From positions 711,352 through 775,351 of the forward strand of contig NZ_LJWX01000002.1 of assembly GCF_001431705.1 (NCBI RefSeq): a DNA stretch of 64,000 bases, in the 5' to 3' direction. The DNA comes from Ferrovum sp. JA12 (GTDB taxonomy: Bacteria > Pseudomonadota > Gammaproteobacteria > Burkholderiales > Ferrovaceae). Below the pieces are notes generated by a model. That model saw nothing but the letters and a program-made list of their open reading frames with translations. It had not been told where the DNA came from and searched no databases. The translations under genes and the position numbers were made by a program. Within the stretch, counting starts at the first letter, position 1. Each line of letters opens with the position of its first letter. Shown here piece after piece: positions 9,995 to 19,407 of this stretch.

Positions 9995-10509
9995 TTTGAC
10001 ACAACCACTCCCGCATTATAGTCAACAGTTTGAATATCAGTGAAAGGAGACCACTGACGATGAAGATTCACGTAGGAGTTAACATACTTAGAAGGTAGAG
10101 CATCAGCACTTGCTACAGATTGCGTGACAGCAGGATTATCTAAAGAAGCTTGAGTTGCCTGCGTGTTAGAAAACTTAAATGAACCTTGTTTAAATGTTTG
10201 CGTGGAAATAATTACCACAAAGATTGCTGCAGCAATAGCAACCCATTTATTAACGGAGGGATCTTTTGCAGTCGCTTGGCGTTTTTTTTGAGGAACAAAC
10301 ACCGTCGGCTCATCTGCAAGGGCATCAAAAATCCTGTTTGTTAAGTTTACATGATGAACCTCACGATCCCTAACAACTTCACCTATCAAATGATATTGGT
10401 TCCATTTTTCACGAACACTACTGTCTGATTTCCATTGGCTAAGAATCTCCTTCTCAACCTGCGCATCAGCCTCGTTATCCATAAAGGCAGATATGTTCTC
10501 TGTCTTCAT
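9991..10509 (-). CDS. rseA: anti-sigma-E factor RseA/MucA
   Basis: Inner-membrane protein that sequesters sigma-E until regulated proteolysis. About 172 residues: an N-terminal cytoplasmic sigma-binding domain (ISAFMDNEADAQVEKEIL, residues about 5-75), one transmembrane helix (WVAIAAAIFVVIIST, about residues 100-117) and a short periplasmic domain. A GGAG ribosome site 6 bases upstream fixes the start at ATG 10509; this ATG overlaps the rpoE stop codon (TAATG). Longer frames upstream lie inside rpoE and are not used. Confidence 0.92.
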   Translation of the reverse strand: MKTENISAFMDNEADAQVEKEILSQWKSDSSVREKWNQYHLIGEVVRDREVHHVNLTNRIFDALADEPTVFVPQKKRQATAKDPSVNKWVAIAAAIFVVIISTQTFKQGSFKFSNTQATQASLDNPAVTQSVASADALPSKYVNSYVNLHRQWSPFTDIQTVDYNAGVVVSK

Positions 10510-11108
10510 TACCATCTCCTGTCTTTTGCAATATCTAACTGGGGTCTTAATTTTTCTGCTATCGCTTCGCGCGCACGAAAAATTCTTGATCTTACTGTTC
10601 CTATTGGACAACTCATTATGGATGCAATTTCTTCATAACTTAAACCTTCAATCTCACGCAAACGAATAGCCGTTCTCAGTTCTTCAGGAAGCGCATCCAT
10701 ACTATTATTAACTGTTTCAGCTATTTGCCGACTCATTAACTCTGCTTCAGGTGTATTAACATCTTTCAACAGGTCACTTTCTCCGTAATTTTCCGCTTCA
10801 TCATTATCAAGAAGGGTACTTGTGGGTGCTCGTCGACCCATAGAGACTAAATAGTTTTTTGCGGTATTAATACCAATCCGATAAAGCCATGTATAAAAAG
10901 CACTATCACCTCTAAAACTGGATAGGGCACGGTAGGCTTTAATGAAGGATTCTTGCGTGACATCCTCGACTTCGCCTGGATCTCTTACCAAGCGACTAAT
11001 TAAGCGAGCAAGCTTTCTCTGATACTTGACCACAAGCATCTCAAAAGCTCTCTTGTCACCCATTTGAGCTCGCTCAACAAGCTGTTGATCAATATCTCTG
11101 TCAGTCAT
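10509..11108 (-). CDS. rpoE: RNA polymerase sigma-E factor (RpoE/AlgU)
   Basis: ECF sigma factor for the envelope-stress regulon. About 199 residues from ATG 11108, which gives the canonical start MTDRDIDQQLVERAQMGDKRAFE. Region 2 carries DVTQESFIKAYRAL (-10 recognition) and region 4 has GLSYEEIASIMSCPIGTVRSR (-35 helix-turn-helix). The open frame extends to 11255, but that stretch has no homology to the family and is more likely leader. It heads the rpoE-rseA-rseB-mucD-glutaredoxin operon, the usual betaproteobacterial arrangement. I found no convincing sigma-E-type promoter upstream. Confidence 0.96.
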   Translation of the reverse strand: MTDRDIDQQLVERAQMGDKRAFEMLVVKYQRKLARLISRLVRDPGEVEDVTQESFIKAYRALSSFRGDSAFYTWLYRIGINTAKNYLVSMGRRAPTSTLLDNDEAENYGESDLLKDVNTPEAELMSRQIAETVNNSMDALPEELRTAIRLREIEGLSYEEIASIMSCPIGTVRSRIFRAREAIAEKLRPQLDIAKDRRW

Positions 11109-11317
11109 TAATTTCCCATCAGCTCGGGGGTCACTGGATGGTTTGTATACATTATCCAAGGACATATCCACTACATCTAAATTAGTAGGTATAGTATACA
11201 GTGATAAGTTAGGTTTTATAGATAAATTAGTTTTCATAGTAATAAGGCAACGCATGCAAAAGAAAGTTCAACATTCACTTTATTTTCAATAATTTAGACT
11301 TAGTTTAAAAGATCACA

Positions 11318-12745
11318 GTGATCCCTATACTTACAAAAGAGTCGTTACGTCAGGCTCAGAAAAAAAATGATTTAGATAACACCCTCCCCCTTGTACAGCA
11401 AGCGGGACATCAACTAACCCTATTTATTAAAAAAAAATGTACTCAATATTCAACAATATTAGTACTACTCGGGCCGGGTAATAAAGGACTCGATGCGTTG
11501 TGTGCAGTTGATTTGTTGAGCACTCAAGGATATATCATATGGATTTTAACCACTGAAAATGTGGCTAATTTTAGGCAATTGTCTCAGCGATATAAACATA
11601 ATGGCAATATCAAGCTAATCCAAAAATGGGAATTTCACCAATTTGACCTGATTCTAGATGGGTTATTTGGTATTGGATTAAATCGTGGTCTAACAGAACC
11701 CTATAGTAATTGGCTAAGACTATCAAATCAAATCAGCACCGTAAAAATTGCCATAGATATACCAAGTGGATTAATGTGTGACACAGGCATTGCATACAGC
11801 GATACCTTTCAGGCTGATCACACTTACTCATTGATTGCCGGAAAAATTGGCTTATATACCGCAGATGGGCCGGATTATTGCGGTGAAATCGTTGAGGATG
11901 ATTTAAATATAGCTGTTCTTCCAGATGGTTTTACCCTCAGCAAACCTATTACCCACTTCTCTTGGCGTACTCAACAAAAAAATACTCATAAAGGAATGTT
12001 TGGCAACATAGGTATTATTGGCGGTGCAAAAGGAATGATTGGAGCAAGTTTTCTTACGGCTGAAGCCTGCTTACACTCAGGGGCAGGACGAGTATGGCTA
12101 TCGGCTCTTGATGATTCCGCAGAAAATATGGCTCCTCTGTTCAACCCTCAAATAATGACTAAATCATTATTTGAGTTAATCGACTCTAAATTAGACTGTC
12201 TTATCATTGGTCCAGGGACAAATGCCAGTGATTTTGATGAACGAATCATTCACTCAGTGATTAATGTTCCCTATCCAATACTATTAGACGCTGGGTTTCT
12301 ACCTCTCTTAAAGGATAGTCAACTCATTGAGCAGCTCTCCCACAGATGTCAACCCACCATCATTACTCCTCATCCAGGTGAAGCCGGTCAGATATTGAAT
12401 AGAAAAGTTATCAGCCGAGTTGAGGATGCAAAATATCTCTCCCAACTATTGAAAGCCTGGGTTGTTCTAAAAGGGCAAGGCACAGTCATCTCATCCCCAG
12501 AGCAACGTTGGTGGATCAATACCACCGGCAATTCAGCATTGTCTATTCCTGGATCCGGCGATATATTGTGTGGCGTAATAGGGTCTTTAATATCAAGATG
12601 TACTCACCTTGAATTCGCTTTACTCAATGCAGTGAATATACACGGACAGGCAGCGATGGATTACCAAAATCAATATTGTGGGACCATAGGAATGTCTTAC
12701 CGTGAGCTTCTATTCTATATTCGCTCAAACCTAAATAAGCTATAA
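11318..12745 (+). CDS. nnr: bifunctional NAD(P)HX epimerase/dehydratase
   Basis: Repairs hydrated NADH and NADPH. 475 residues. The N-terminal YjeF/epimerase domain (about residues 1-205) has LLGPGNKGLDAL and the acidic DLILDGLFGIGLNR; the C-terminal ribokinase-like, ADP-dependent dehydratase (about 215-475) has GSFLTAEA-like segments, TPHPGEAGQIL and the catalytic IPGSGDILCGVIGSL. The first codon is GTG at 11318 without a clear ribosome site. It is divergent from rpoE across about 210 bases. Confidence 0.93.
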   Translation: MIPILTKESLRQAQKKNDLDNTLPLVQQAGHQLTLFIKKKCTQYSTILVLLGPGNKGLDALCAVDLLSTQGYIIWILTTENVANFRQLSQRYKHNGNIKLIQKWEFHQFDLILDGLFGIGLNRGLTEPYSNWLRLSNQISTVKIAIDIPSGLMCDTGIAYSDTFQADHTYSLIAGKIGLYTADGPDYCGEIVEDDLNIAVLPDGFTLSKPITHFSWRTQQKNTHKGMFGNIGIIGGAKGMIGASFLTAEACLHSGAGRVWLSALDDSAENMAPLFNPQIMTKSLFELIDSKLDCLIIGPGTNASDFDERIIHSVINVPYPILLDAGFLPLLKDSQLIEQLSHRCQPTIITPHPGEAGQILNRKVISRVEDAKYLSQLLKAWVVLKGQGTVISSPEQRWWINTTGNSALSIPGSGDILCGVIGSLISRCTHLEFALLNAVNIHGQAAMDYQNQYCGTIGMSYRELLFYIRSNLNKL

Positions 12746-12802
12746 CTGAGTCTTTATCAGTTACAATATTTGTTTATTTTTTATCATACCGAGGATAACA
12801 AG

Positions 12803-14440
12803 GTGTCTGAAAAAGAATCAATGCAATACGACGTAGTAATTGTTGGAGCCGGAGTGTCTGGACTTGGCTGTGCCATCAAACTTAAACAATTATCCCAAGA
12901 AAAAAATCTTGATATCAGCGTATGTGTTATTGAAAAAGGCAGTTCCATAGGGTCCCATATCTTGTCTGGAGCCGTCATGGAACCCACAGCTCTCAACGAA
13001 TTATTTCCAGATTGGCAAAAAAGAGGTGCGCCTCTGCGCGTTAACGTCACATCAGATCATTTTTACTATCTAACAAAATCACGTTATTACTCGCTACCCA
13101 TACCCTCGTCTCTTAACAATATAAATAATTTTATTGGTAGTGTTGGCGAATACTGCCAATGGTTATCAACTCAAGCAGAGGATTTAGGGGTTGAAATCTA
13201 TCCTGGTTTTTCTGCCGCCCAAGTCATTTACAACGATAATAGGGAAGTGATTGGCATTTCAACAGGTGACATGGGTCGCGATAAAGAAGGAAACCCAACA
13301 GAACAATTCCAGCCTGGCCTCAATATTTTTGCGAAACAAACTATCTTTGCTGAGGGAGCCAGAGGATCACTAACGGAAGAATTAAAGAAAACATATCAAT
13401 TAACAAAAGATTGTCAACCACAAACCTATGCCTTAGGGTTTAAAGAGATTTGGGAAGTTGATCCTAGCGTTCATCAGCGAGGGAAAGTAACGCATACCGT
13501 AGGATGGCCACTCTCCTCGGATACCTATGGTGGTGGCTGGATATACCACCTCGATGAGAGACAAATTTCCATCGGATTTGTGGTAGGGCTGGATTATCAA
13601 AATCCATACTTAAACCCTTTTGAAGAGTTTCAACAATTTAAAACCCATCCCCATATTAGCAATCTCCTTCAAGGGGGAAGACGTTTGAGTTATGGCGCAC
13701 GAGCACTCTCTGAGGGAGGATGGCAGTCTATCCCTAAATTAAGTTTCCCAGGCGGCTTACTCATTGGCGATGCAGCTGGCTTTCTAAATGTTGCAAAAAT
13801 AAAAGGGTCTCATACCGCACTTAAAACAGGAATGTTAGCTGCTGAACAAGTCTTTAATTATTTACAACGATCAGATACTGACGTAAAGGAACTATCTACT
13901 TTCACTGAATCTGTAAAATCCAGTTGGGTAGGAAAAGAACTCTACAGTATCAGAAACATACGCCCATCGTTCAATTATGGAAGAGGTTTTGGCTTACTGT
14001 ATAGCGCTATAGAATTTTATTTATTGAAAGGCAAAAGCCCCTGGACATTTGCCAATCATTACGACCACTTAGCACTAAAACCCATTAAATCCCAACCCAC
14101 AATTTCCTATCCTAAAGCAGATGGAGTAATTACCTTTGATAAGAATAGTTCTGTCTATCTTGCTAACATCCATCACAGCGAGAATCAGCCTGTTCATCTC
14201 AAACTGGCGCAATACGATACCGCCATTAAAACTAATTACTATTTATATGGGTCACCTGAAACAAAATACTGTCCTGCTGGCGTGTATGAGATCATCAATG
14301 AACTCAATGCCTCACCCAAACTGATCATCAACGCTCAAAACTGTATCCATTGTAAATCCTGCGATATAAAAGATCCCACGCAAAATATCAGATGGGTTCC
14401 CCCAGAGGGTGGCAGTGGACCGAATTATGCCAATATGTAA
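12803..14440 (+). CDS. etfD: electron transfer flavoprotein-ubiquinone oxidoreductase
   Basis: Membrane-associated FAD and 4Fe-4S enzyme that passes electrons from reduced ETF to ubiquinone. About 545 residues. Features: FAD-binding VGAGVSGLGCAIKL at the N-terminus, GAVMEP, LIGDAAGFLNVAKIKGSHTA, and a C-terminal ferredoxin-like cluster CIHCKSCDIKDPTQNI...PPEGGSGPNY. I use GTG at 12803 because GAGG lies 8 bases upstream; a longer frame begins with TTG at 12770 and has no ribosome site. The gene ends one base before the convergent fch gene. It would serve the acyl-CoA dehydrogenase encoded nearby. Confidence 0.94.
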   Translation: MSEKESMQYDVVIVGAGVSGLGCAIKLKQLSQEKNLDISVCVIEKGSSIGSHILSGAVMEPTALNELFPDWQKRGAPLRVNVTSDHFYYLTKSRYYSLPIPSSLNNINNFIGSVGEYCQWLSTQAEDLGVEIYPGFSAAQVIYNDNREVIGISTGDMGRDKEGNPTEQFQPGLNIFAKQTIFAEGARGSLTEELKKTYQLTKDCQPQTYALGFKEIWEVDPSVHQRGKVTHTVGWPLSSDTYGGGWIYHLDERQISIGFVVGLDYQNPYLNPFEEFQQFKTHPHISNLLQGGRRLSYGARALSEGGWQSIPKLSFPGGLLIGDAAGFLNVAKIKGSHTALKTGMLAAEQVFNYLQRSDTDVKELSTFTESVKSSWVGKELYSIRNIRPSFNYGRGFGLLYSAIEFYLLKGKSPWTFANHYDHLALKPIKSQPTISYPKADGVITFDKNSSVYLANIHHSENQPVHLKLAQYDTAIKTNYYLYGSPETKYCPAGVYEIINELNASPKLIINAQNCIHCKSCDIKDPTQNIRWVPPEGGSGPNYANM

Positions 14441-15073
14441 CTAAGCTGGAATGAGGATATTTTTCACATCCTCAAAAACTTGATTTGCTATCTCGGCGCC
14501 ATCTCGTAAAAGGGTTTCAATTTCTTTTAAAGCAATGTCCTTAAAAGATTGATCGCTAATGGATGGCGCATTAATATATACGTTGAGTGCAGCGCTTTTT
14601 AAGGCAGCTATCAACATTTCTACAGCAACTCCTACATCACTGATGACCATTTTATTCCCAGTTTTTACCGAGCGCTGGCATAGTTTAAGACCATTGAATG
14701 CAGATTGCGCAATTTTTAGTGGTGCACGGGTAGCATTCTTTAGATGAGTTTGTATGGCTGTCACTCTGACGGATTTTTCCTCATCAGAGCTTTTAGGTAG
14801 TTTATAGGAGGCCATCAACTGATTAAATGACTCAACATCCTCGTTAATTAATAAAATTAACTCAGAACGCAATTGTTCTGCCTCTTGAAGTTGCAAGGTC
14901 ATCTCCGACTCCACTTCTTCATAACCTTTTTTTCCAATGGTTAAGTTTGCTACCATTGAAACCAGTGCCGCACCCATCGCACCAGAAACAGCTGCAGCGC
15001 TCCCCCCCCCAGGGGTGGGCTTAGCACTGGCTAGATCTGTTAAAAAACTGTCCAATATTTGATTTTTGATCAT
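14441..15073 (-). CDS. fchA: methenyl-tetrahydrofolate cyclohydrolase Fch (FchA/FTCD cyclodeaminase family)
   Basis: Hydrolyses methenyl-H4F to formyl-H4F. 210 residues, the size of the stand-alone Methylobacterium-type Fch. The glycine/alanine-rich SAKPTPGGGSAAAVSGAMGAALVSMVANL motif near residues 14-45 (shown here in part: PTPGGGSAAAVSGAMGAAL) is the family signature. The gene starts 4 bases after mtdA, the same pairing seen in methylotroph C1 operons, which argues for cyclohydrolase rather than formimino-H4F cyclodeaminase activity. An eight-C run encodes part of the glycine-rich loop on the opposite strand. Confidence 0.88.
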   Translation of the reverse strand: MIKNQILDSFLTDLASAKPTPGGGSAAAVSGAMGAALVSMVANLTIGKKGYEEVESEMTLQLQEAEQLRSELILLINEDVESFNQLMASYKLPKSSDEEKSVRVTAIQTHLKNATRAPLKIAQSAFNGLKLCQRSVKTGNKMVISDVGVAVEMLIAALKSAALNVYINAPSISDQSFKDIALKEIETLLRDGAEIANQVFEDVKNILIPA

Positions 15074-15077
15074 AAAA

Positions 15078-15941
15078 TTATTCCTTTACCATTTCTTTTG
15101 CCAAACCATAAATCTCATTGGCATCTAACACTTGGGTATTGCTATGGAACAATTGCTCAATACAACGGCGATGAAGCGCTAATTTTAAGGCTCCAAAACC
15201 AATCGCTCCAAAAGTCTTTTTACCATATCGATCCATGGCACGATCCATCACCTCAACCCCCTCTAGTCCTAAAGGAGGAGTAGCATTCGCATCTACCAAG
15301 AATTTAATGCGAGGCGCATTTTGCCAAGTATGCGCGTCCAACATTAAAACACCTGCGGCACCAGTTGATAGAACAATATCCCTATCCGCTGCAATGAGCT
15401 GCCGATCTCTTAATTCAGGAGCAGCCAAGGGTTCAATTGAAAGTGAAAAACGCTGTGCAATACTGTCAGTAATATGTTTGGTTTTATCAAATTGACGACC
15501 AGTAATGGATACATTCACTCCTTCTTGGGCTAACATGATTGCCGCTCTCTGTCCCACGGGGCCAGTGCCTCCGAAAACTACAGCATTCATACCTTTAACG
15601 TTCACGTCCTTAGTCAGCAAAGCAATACAGGCAGCGGCAGTGGTATTAGCGCCATTACTGTCCAACATGATGGAAACTCGAAAATTTGAGAAAAACTGTT
15701 GTTGTATAGCAGAAAAAAGAGTCTGCCCCTCTTCCAAATTACTCCCTCCTACAAACATTGCAGTATTTTTTTTGTCCTTGGGAGATCGTGTAAAAATAGC
15801 CCCTTCAACAATTGGTTTAACATTGCTTGAATTGACAACAGAGTAAGTAGCCACATGATCTGCACCGCCATCGTAGGCCACGACCGTATCAAAAGCGCTG
15901 GGGTGAGTATCTGTATCTAATTGGAAAAGTAATTTTTTCAT
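15078..15941 (-). CDS. mtdA: NADP-dependent methylene-H4F/methylene-H4MPT dehydrogenase MtdA
   Basis: Interconverts methylene- and methenyl-H4F (and H4MPT derivatives) with NADP. 287 residues. The N-terminus KKLLFQLDTDTHPSAFD, the segment VAYDGGADHV, the pterin-domain MLDSNGANTTAA and the Rossmann motif VFGGTGPVGQRAA all match MtdA of methylotrophs; the C-terminus ends LAKEMVKE as in that family. Operon with fch directly downstream. No Shine-Dalgarno is visible before ATG 15941. MtdB is the nearest alternative, but linkage to fch and the sequence start favour MtdA. Confidence 0.9.
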   Translation of the reverse strand: MKKLLFQLDTDTHPSAFDTVVAYDGGADHVATYSVVNSSNVKPIVEGAIFTRSPKDKKNTAMFVGGSNLEEGQTLFSAIQQQFFSNFRVSIMLDSNGANTTAAACIALLTKDVNVKGMNAVVFGGTGPVGQRAAIMLAQEGVNVSITGRQFDKTKHITDSIAQRFSLSIEPLAAPELRDRQLIAADRDIVLSTGAAGVLMLDAHTWQNAPRIKFLVDANATPPLGLEGVEVMDRAMDRYGKKTFGAIGFGALKLALHRRCIEQLFHSNTQVLDANEIYGLAKEMVKE

Positions 15942-15979
15942 TGTGGTTATTCATTTTATTAAGCAATATGCATTCTACC

Positions 15980-15998
15980 TTGTGATAACCATTCACAA
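15980..15998. promoter_or_regulatory. inverted repeat upstream of mtdA
   Basis: TTGTGA-N7-TCACAA, with perfect 6-base arms, centred about 48 bases before the mtdA start. It resembles a dimeric-regulator operator (Crp-like arms but with a 7-base rather than 6-base spacer). The regulator is unknown. Confidence 0.4.
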
Positions 15999-16004
15999 CC
16001 AAAG

Positions 16005-16028
16005 AAATGATTATCTAACAAATCATTT
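16005..16028 (-). terminator. possible terminator hairpin upstream of mtdA
   Basis: Perfect 8-bp stem AAATGATT / AATCATTT with an 8-base loop. It lies upstream of mtdA and just past the end of the acyl-CoA dehydrogenase gene, so read on the minus strand it could terminate that gene. The following T-tract (CTTT) is short, so the assignment is weak. Confidence 0.4.
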
Positions 16029-16035
16029 TTACTGA

Positions 16036-17823
16036 TCAGTGAGAAATACTCAGAAGATCTAAGATTTGCTCAACATGATTAAGGGTTTGATTTCCTATGA
16101 TCGCTTTTTTTAAGGCTCCACAACGTGGTAAATTTTGTAAAATAAAGGATTCCAATCCTTTCATTTTATTAAGATAAAAAACCTCCTCCTTCTTTTCTAT
16201 ATTTATTTTATTGTGGCACACCATGATCTCATTCAAGGATAACCATCCTGATACTAGCCAGCCAAAAGTCATTAAGATATCTTTAGCATGGCTAAATTTA
16301 TAATACTGATTGTCATTTTCTAGTATATATTGACACATTTCCCGAGTATCAAAGAGCGCCTTTTTGAGTGTGTAAACTGACTTATTATTGACTAAGATTT
16401 GCTCTGCTTGAATTAACACCTCATCTATTTCTTGAAACAACTCGAATGCTGCTTGTCCTTTGTCTCGCAATATCTTTCTGCCTAATAAATCATTAGCCTG
16501 AATACCTGTGGTGCCCTCATAGATGGTTGTGATTCGAGCGTCACGGTAATATTGTGCAATTCCGGTCTCTTCAATAAAACCCATTCCACCAAAAATTTGA
16601 ATACTTTGGTAGCACAACTCATTACCCATTTCTGTACAAAATGCTTTGACAATCGGTGTCAAAAAATCTGAGCGTTGACTGGCATATCCTTGCTCAACCG
16701 TGTCCTTTGAGCGTCTCATGTCTAACATTTTCGCACCATAATAAGACAGATGGCGACAGGCATTAATAATCAGTTTGATATTTAATAAAGTTTGAGCCAC
16801 ATCAGGATGATGTAGGATTGGTAGAGAACTCGTGGCCCCTAAGGGGATACCTTGCTTTCTTTCTTTAGCATAACTTAAGGCTGCCTGATAGGCCATTTCA
16901 GCGACAGCAAACCCCTGCACTCCTACAGAAAATCGCGCAGCATTCATCATAACAAACATGATTTCAATACCTCGATTTTTCTCTCCCAATAAATACCCTA
17001 TGGCTCCCCCTTTATCACCAAAGGATAAAACACAGGTTGGGCTCGCGTGTATACCCAGCTTATGTTCAAGAGACACGGTATGAATATCATTTTTATCTCC
17101 TAAGCTACCGTCATGATTAAGGAGATATTTAGGTACAAGGAAAAGAGATATTCCTCTTATTCCGGCCGGTGCATCGGGAAGTCTCGCTAAAACCAGATGA
17201 ATAATGTTCTCGGTAAAATCATGATCCCCATAGGTAATATATATTTTTTGTCCAATGATTTTATAGTGATCGCCCTCCTCCACAGCCTTGGTCGCTATGG
17301 CAGATAAATCCGAACCAGCCTGAGGCTCTGTCAGATTCATTGTACCTGTCCATGTCCCTGCTATCATAGGAGGTAAGAATTTTTTCTTTAATTCTTCATG
17401 TGCCGCATAATCAATCGCTTCGATAGCGCCTCTTGTTAACAGCGGACAAAGTGTAAAAGACATATTTGCCGCATGCCACATTTCCTCCGTGGCGGCAGAG
17501 AGCATGATGGGTAATCCTTGTCCACCATATACTGTAGAGGAAATTAAACCATTCCAACCTGCATCAATAAATTGTTGGTAAGCTTCTTTAAAACCAGGAG
17601 CTGTTATTACCTGACCATCTTCTAGTTTACAACCATGTCTGTCGCCTACTTGATTGAGCGGGGACAATACGTTTTTAGTAAACTTGGCGCATTCCTCTAA
17701 TATAGAATTACATAACTCTGGATTAATTAAATCCTCTTCATAAGCATTTAATAGTGTGTGATACCCGAGTACTTCATGTAATAAAAACTGTATATCTCGC
17801 AAAGGTGGCTGATAGTTTTGCAT
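16036..17823 (-). CDS. acyl-CoA dehydrogenase, DmdC-type with C-terminal extension
   Basis: FAD-dependent dehydrogenase that would donate electrons to ETF. About 595 residues, longer than the usual 380-400, as in the subfamily that includes 3-methylmercaptopropionyl-CoA dehydrogenase (DmdC) and other FadE-like enzymes. The start MQNYQPPLRDIQFLLHEVL is typical of that subfamily; LTEPQAGSDLSA (FAD loop) and IYEGTTGIQANDLLGRK (catalytic Glu region) are present. ATG 17823 is preceded by AGGAA at about 10 bases; an upstream in-frame extension to 17868 runs into the pseudouridine synthase gene. True substrate unknown: methylthiopropionyl-CoA or another short- to medium-chain acyl-CoA. Confidence 0.85.
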   Translation of the reverse strand: MQNYQPPLRDIQFLLHEVLGYHTLLNAYEEDLINPELCNSILEECAKFTKNVLSPLNQVGDRHGCKLEDGQVITAPGFKEAYQQFIDAGWNGLISSTVYGGQGLPIMLSAATEEMWHAANMSFTLCPLLTRGAIEAIDYAAHEELKKKFLPPMIAGTWTGTMNLTEPQAGSDLSAIATKAVEEGDHYKIIGQKIYITYGDHDFTENIIHLVLARLPDAPAGIRGISLFLVPKYLLNHDGSLGDKNDIHTVSLEHKLGIHASPTCVLSFGDKGGAIGYLLGEKNRGIEIMFVMMNAARFSVGVQGFAVAEMAYQAALSYAKERKQGIPLGATSSLPILHHPDVAQTLLNIKLIINACRHLSYYGAKMLDMRRSKDTVEQGYASQRSDFLTPIVKAFCTEMGNELCYQSIQIFGGMGFIEETGIAQYYRDARITTIYEGTTGIQANDLLGRKILRDKGQAAFELFQEIDEVLIQAEQILVNNKSVYTLKKALFDTREMCQYILENDNQYYKFSHAKDILMTFGWLVSGWLSLNEIMVCHNKINIEKKEEVFYLNKMKGLESFILQNLPRCGALKKAIIGNQTLNHVEQILDLLSISH

Positions 17824-17834
17824 AGTACTGTTTC

Positions 17835-18572
17835 CTAAAATGTCTCCAGCGACGTCAGAAAACGCCACTTACCTAAGGGTAATTGACCTAATTTAATATG
17901 ACCAATCCGAACACGCTTTAAACCAACTACTTTCAAATCAACCAATTCACACATGCGTCGAATTTGTCTTTTTTTTCCTTCTTTTAACTTAAACATCAGT
18001 TGATCATCATTTAGAATAGTGACGGTTGCAGGTTTTAATTGCTGTCCGTCTAAGGATAATCCGAAGTTAAGCAAACTTAATTTCTCTCCAGTTATGTGGC
18101 CCTCATAGCGAACCAAATATTCCTTTTCAATTTGAGAGTTCTCACCAATGAGATTTTTTGCAACTCTTCCATCTTGGCTTAACACCAATAAACCGGTTGA
18201 ATCAATATCAAGCCTGCCACAGGGAGCTAACCCTTTTAAAAAATTAAATTTCCCATCGAACTTAGGATTGTTCTCTGTCCAATAATTTTCTAAGGTAATT
18301 AATTTGATAGCAGGAATGTAGCCCTCTTCGGCTTGACCCGACACATAACCAATGGGCTTGTTAATCAGAACGGTAATGAGTTGATTTTGCTCATGAATGG
18401 CTTTTTTACTGATTTCAATTTGTTGACTAGGATGAATTTTGTATCCTAATTCATTAATCAAATTACCATCCACATACACCCACCCTTTTTCTATCCAAAC
18501 ATCTGCTTCCCGACGAGAACACAGTCCACGCTGAGACATCACTTTTGACAATCTAACTAATTCTTCACTCAT
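17835..18572 (-). CDS. RsuA/RluB/RluF-family pseudouridine synthase
   Basis: Site-specific rRNA pseudouridine synthase. 245 residues: an N-terminal S4 RNA-binding domain ([21 protein letters not shown]), the catalytic motif [11 protein letters not shown] with its Asp near residue 122, and the C-terminal [26 protein letters not shown] block. The last block looks most like RluF (23S rRNA position 2604), but RluB or RsuA cannot be excluded from sequence alone. The gene overlaps the preceding hydrolase by 8 bases and is followed 11 bases later by the acyl-CoA dehydrogenase. Confidence 0.88.
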   Translation of the reverse strand: MSEELVRLSKVMSQRGLCSRREADVWIEKGWVYVDGNLINELGYKIHPSQQIEISKKAIHEQNQLITVLINKPIGYVSGQAEEGYIPAIKLITLENYWTENNPKFDGKFNFLKGLAPCGRLDIDSTGLLVLSQDGRVAKNLIGENSQIEKEYLVRYEGHITGEKLSLLNFGLSLDGQQLKPATVTILNDDQLMFKLKEGKKRQIRRMCELVDLKVVGLKRVRIGHIKLGQLPLGKWRFLTSLETF

Positions 18573-19407
18573 CTAAAAAATCTTTAATTATTTTCGTGTG
18601 TTCATCTGACATTAAATGGGGAGCATGCCCACAACCCTCAAACTCCACTACCTGCATTGATGGCTTGGTCATTTTCATCCAATTAACCGTATTTCTAGGC
18701 AGTAAATCAGAATTACTACCTCGTATTAACAGGATTGGGCAGTTAACTTTCAACCAAAAATAACTTAAATCCACATCCATAATAGGTTTAGAATTAAAAA
18801 CATTTGCTATGGCTGGATCATACTTTAACTTATACACCCCTTGAGAATTTTTAAATACACTGTGGATCGTCATATGACGCCACTGCTCATCGCTTAAGGC
18901 TCCAAAAGTACTGTAATTGTTCCTGAAATACTCTTCTGCTTGCTGCAAATGATCAAACTGTGGATCGGTACCCACATATTGTGCTAATCGATTCAGAGAG
19001 TGAGCTGTAATGTGACTTCCCACGTCATTAATCACTAATTTTCTAATAGGGCTATTGGTGTGAGCTGCAAGCATCATCCCTATAATTCCACCCATGGAAG
19101 TTCCTACCCAATCGACTGAGTTCACAGATAAACGAGCTATCAAACAAGCCATATCTGATAAATAAACTGGGTAACCATAATCTGTTTTGTTTTTCAACCA
19201 ATCACTGTCACCTCGCCCAACTATATCTGGACATACCACATGATAGGACGGGCTGAGGTAGCGTCCTAAAAAGTCAAAATCATGGGCGTTTCGAGTTAAT
19301 CCATGTACCGCAATAACTGTTCGGTCGGAATTAGGATTTCCCCAAGTAAAGTAGTTCACCTGATGAAATCCGTTTAACCAAAGTCCTAAAAATTGATGTT
19401 TATTCAT
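18565..19407 (-). CDS. alpha/beta hydrolase
   Basis: Cytoplasmic alpha/beta-hydrolase-fold protein of 280 residues with no signal peptide. Catalytic elements are visible: oxyanion-hole segment [13 protein letters not shown], nucleophile Ser in [12 protein letters not shown], acid in RGSNSDLLP and the final His in EGCGHAPHL. Such proteins are common between house-keeping genes in Burkholderiales and include esterases and lactonases; I cannot assign a substrate. It overlaps the 5-formyl-H4F cyclo-ligase gene upstream by 8 bases and the pseudouridine synthase downstream by 8 bases. Confidence 0.85.
   Translation of the reverse strand: MNKHQFLGLWLNGFHQVNYFTWGNPNSDRTVIAVHGLTRNAHDFDFLGRYLSPSYHVVCPDIVGRGDSDWLKNKTDYGYPVYLSDMACLIARLSVNSVDWVGTSMGGIIGMMLAAHTNSPIRKLVINDVGSHITAHSLNRLAQYVGTDPQFDHLQQAEEYFRNNYSTFGALSDEQWRHMTIHSVFKNSQGVYKLKYDPAIANVFNSKPIMDVDLSYFWLKVNCPILLIRGSNSDLLPRNTVNWMKMTKPSMQVVEFEGCGHAPHLMSDEHTKIIKDFLDE

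Noticed and set aside
11194-11269. GAACTTT (11269-11263) and TATACT (11198-11193) as an rpoE promoter
   Set aside because: No matching sigma-E -10 follows the GAACTTT at the right distance and no -35 fits the TATACT, so no promoter is called.
15505-15846. 113-codon plus-strand frame opposite mtdA
   Set aside because: Shadow of a well-conserved gene; its hydrophobic composition follows from the antisense of MtdA codons.
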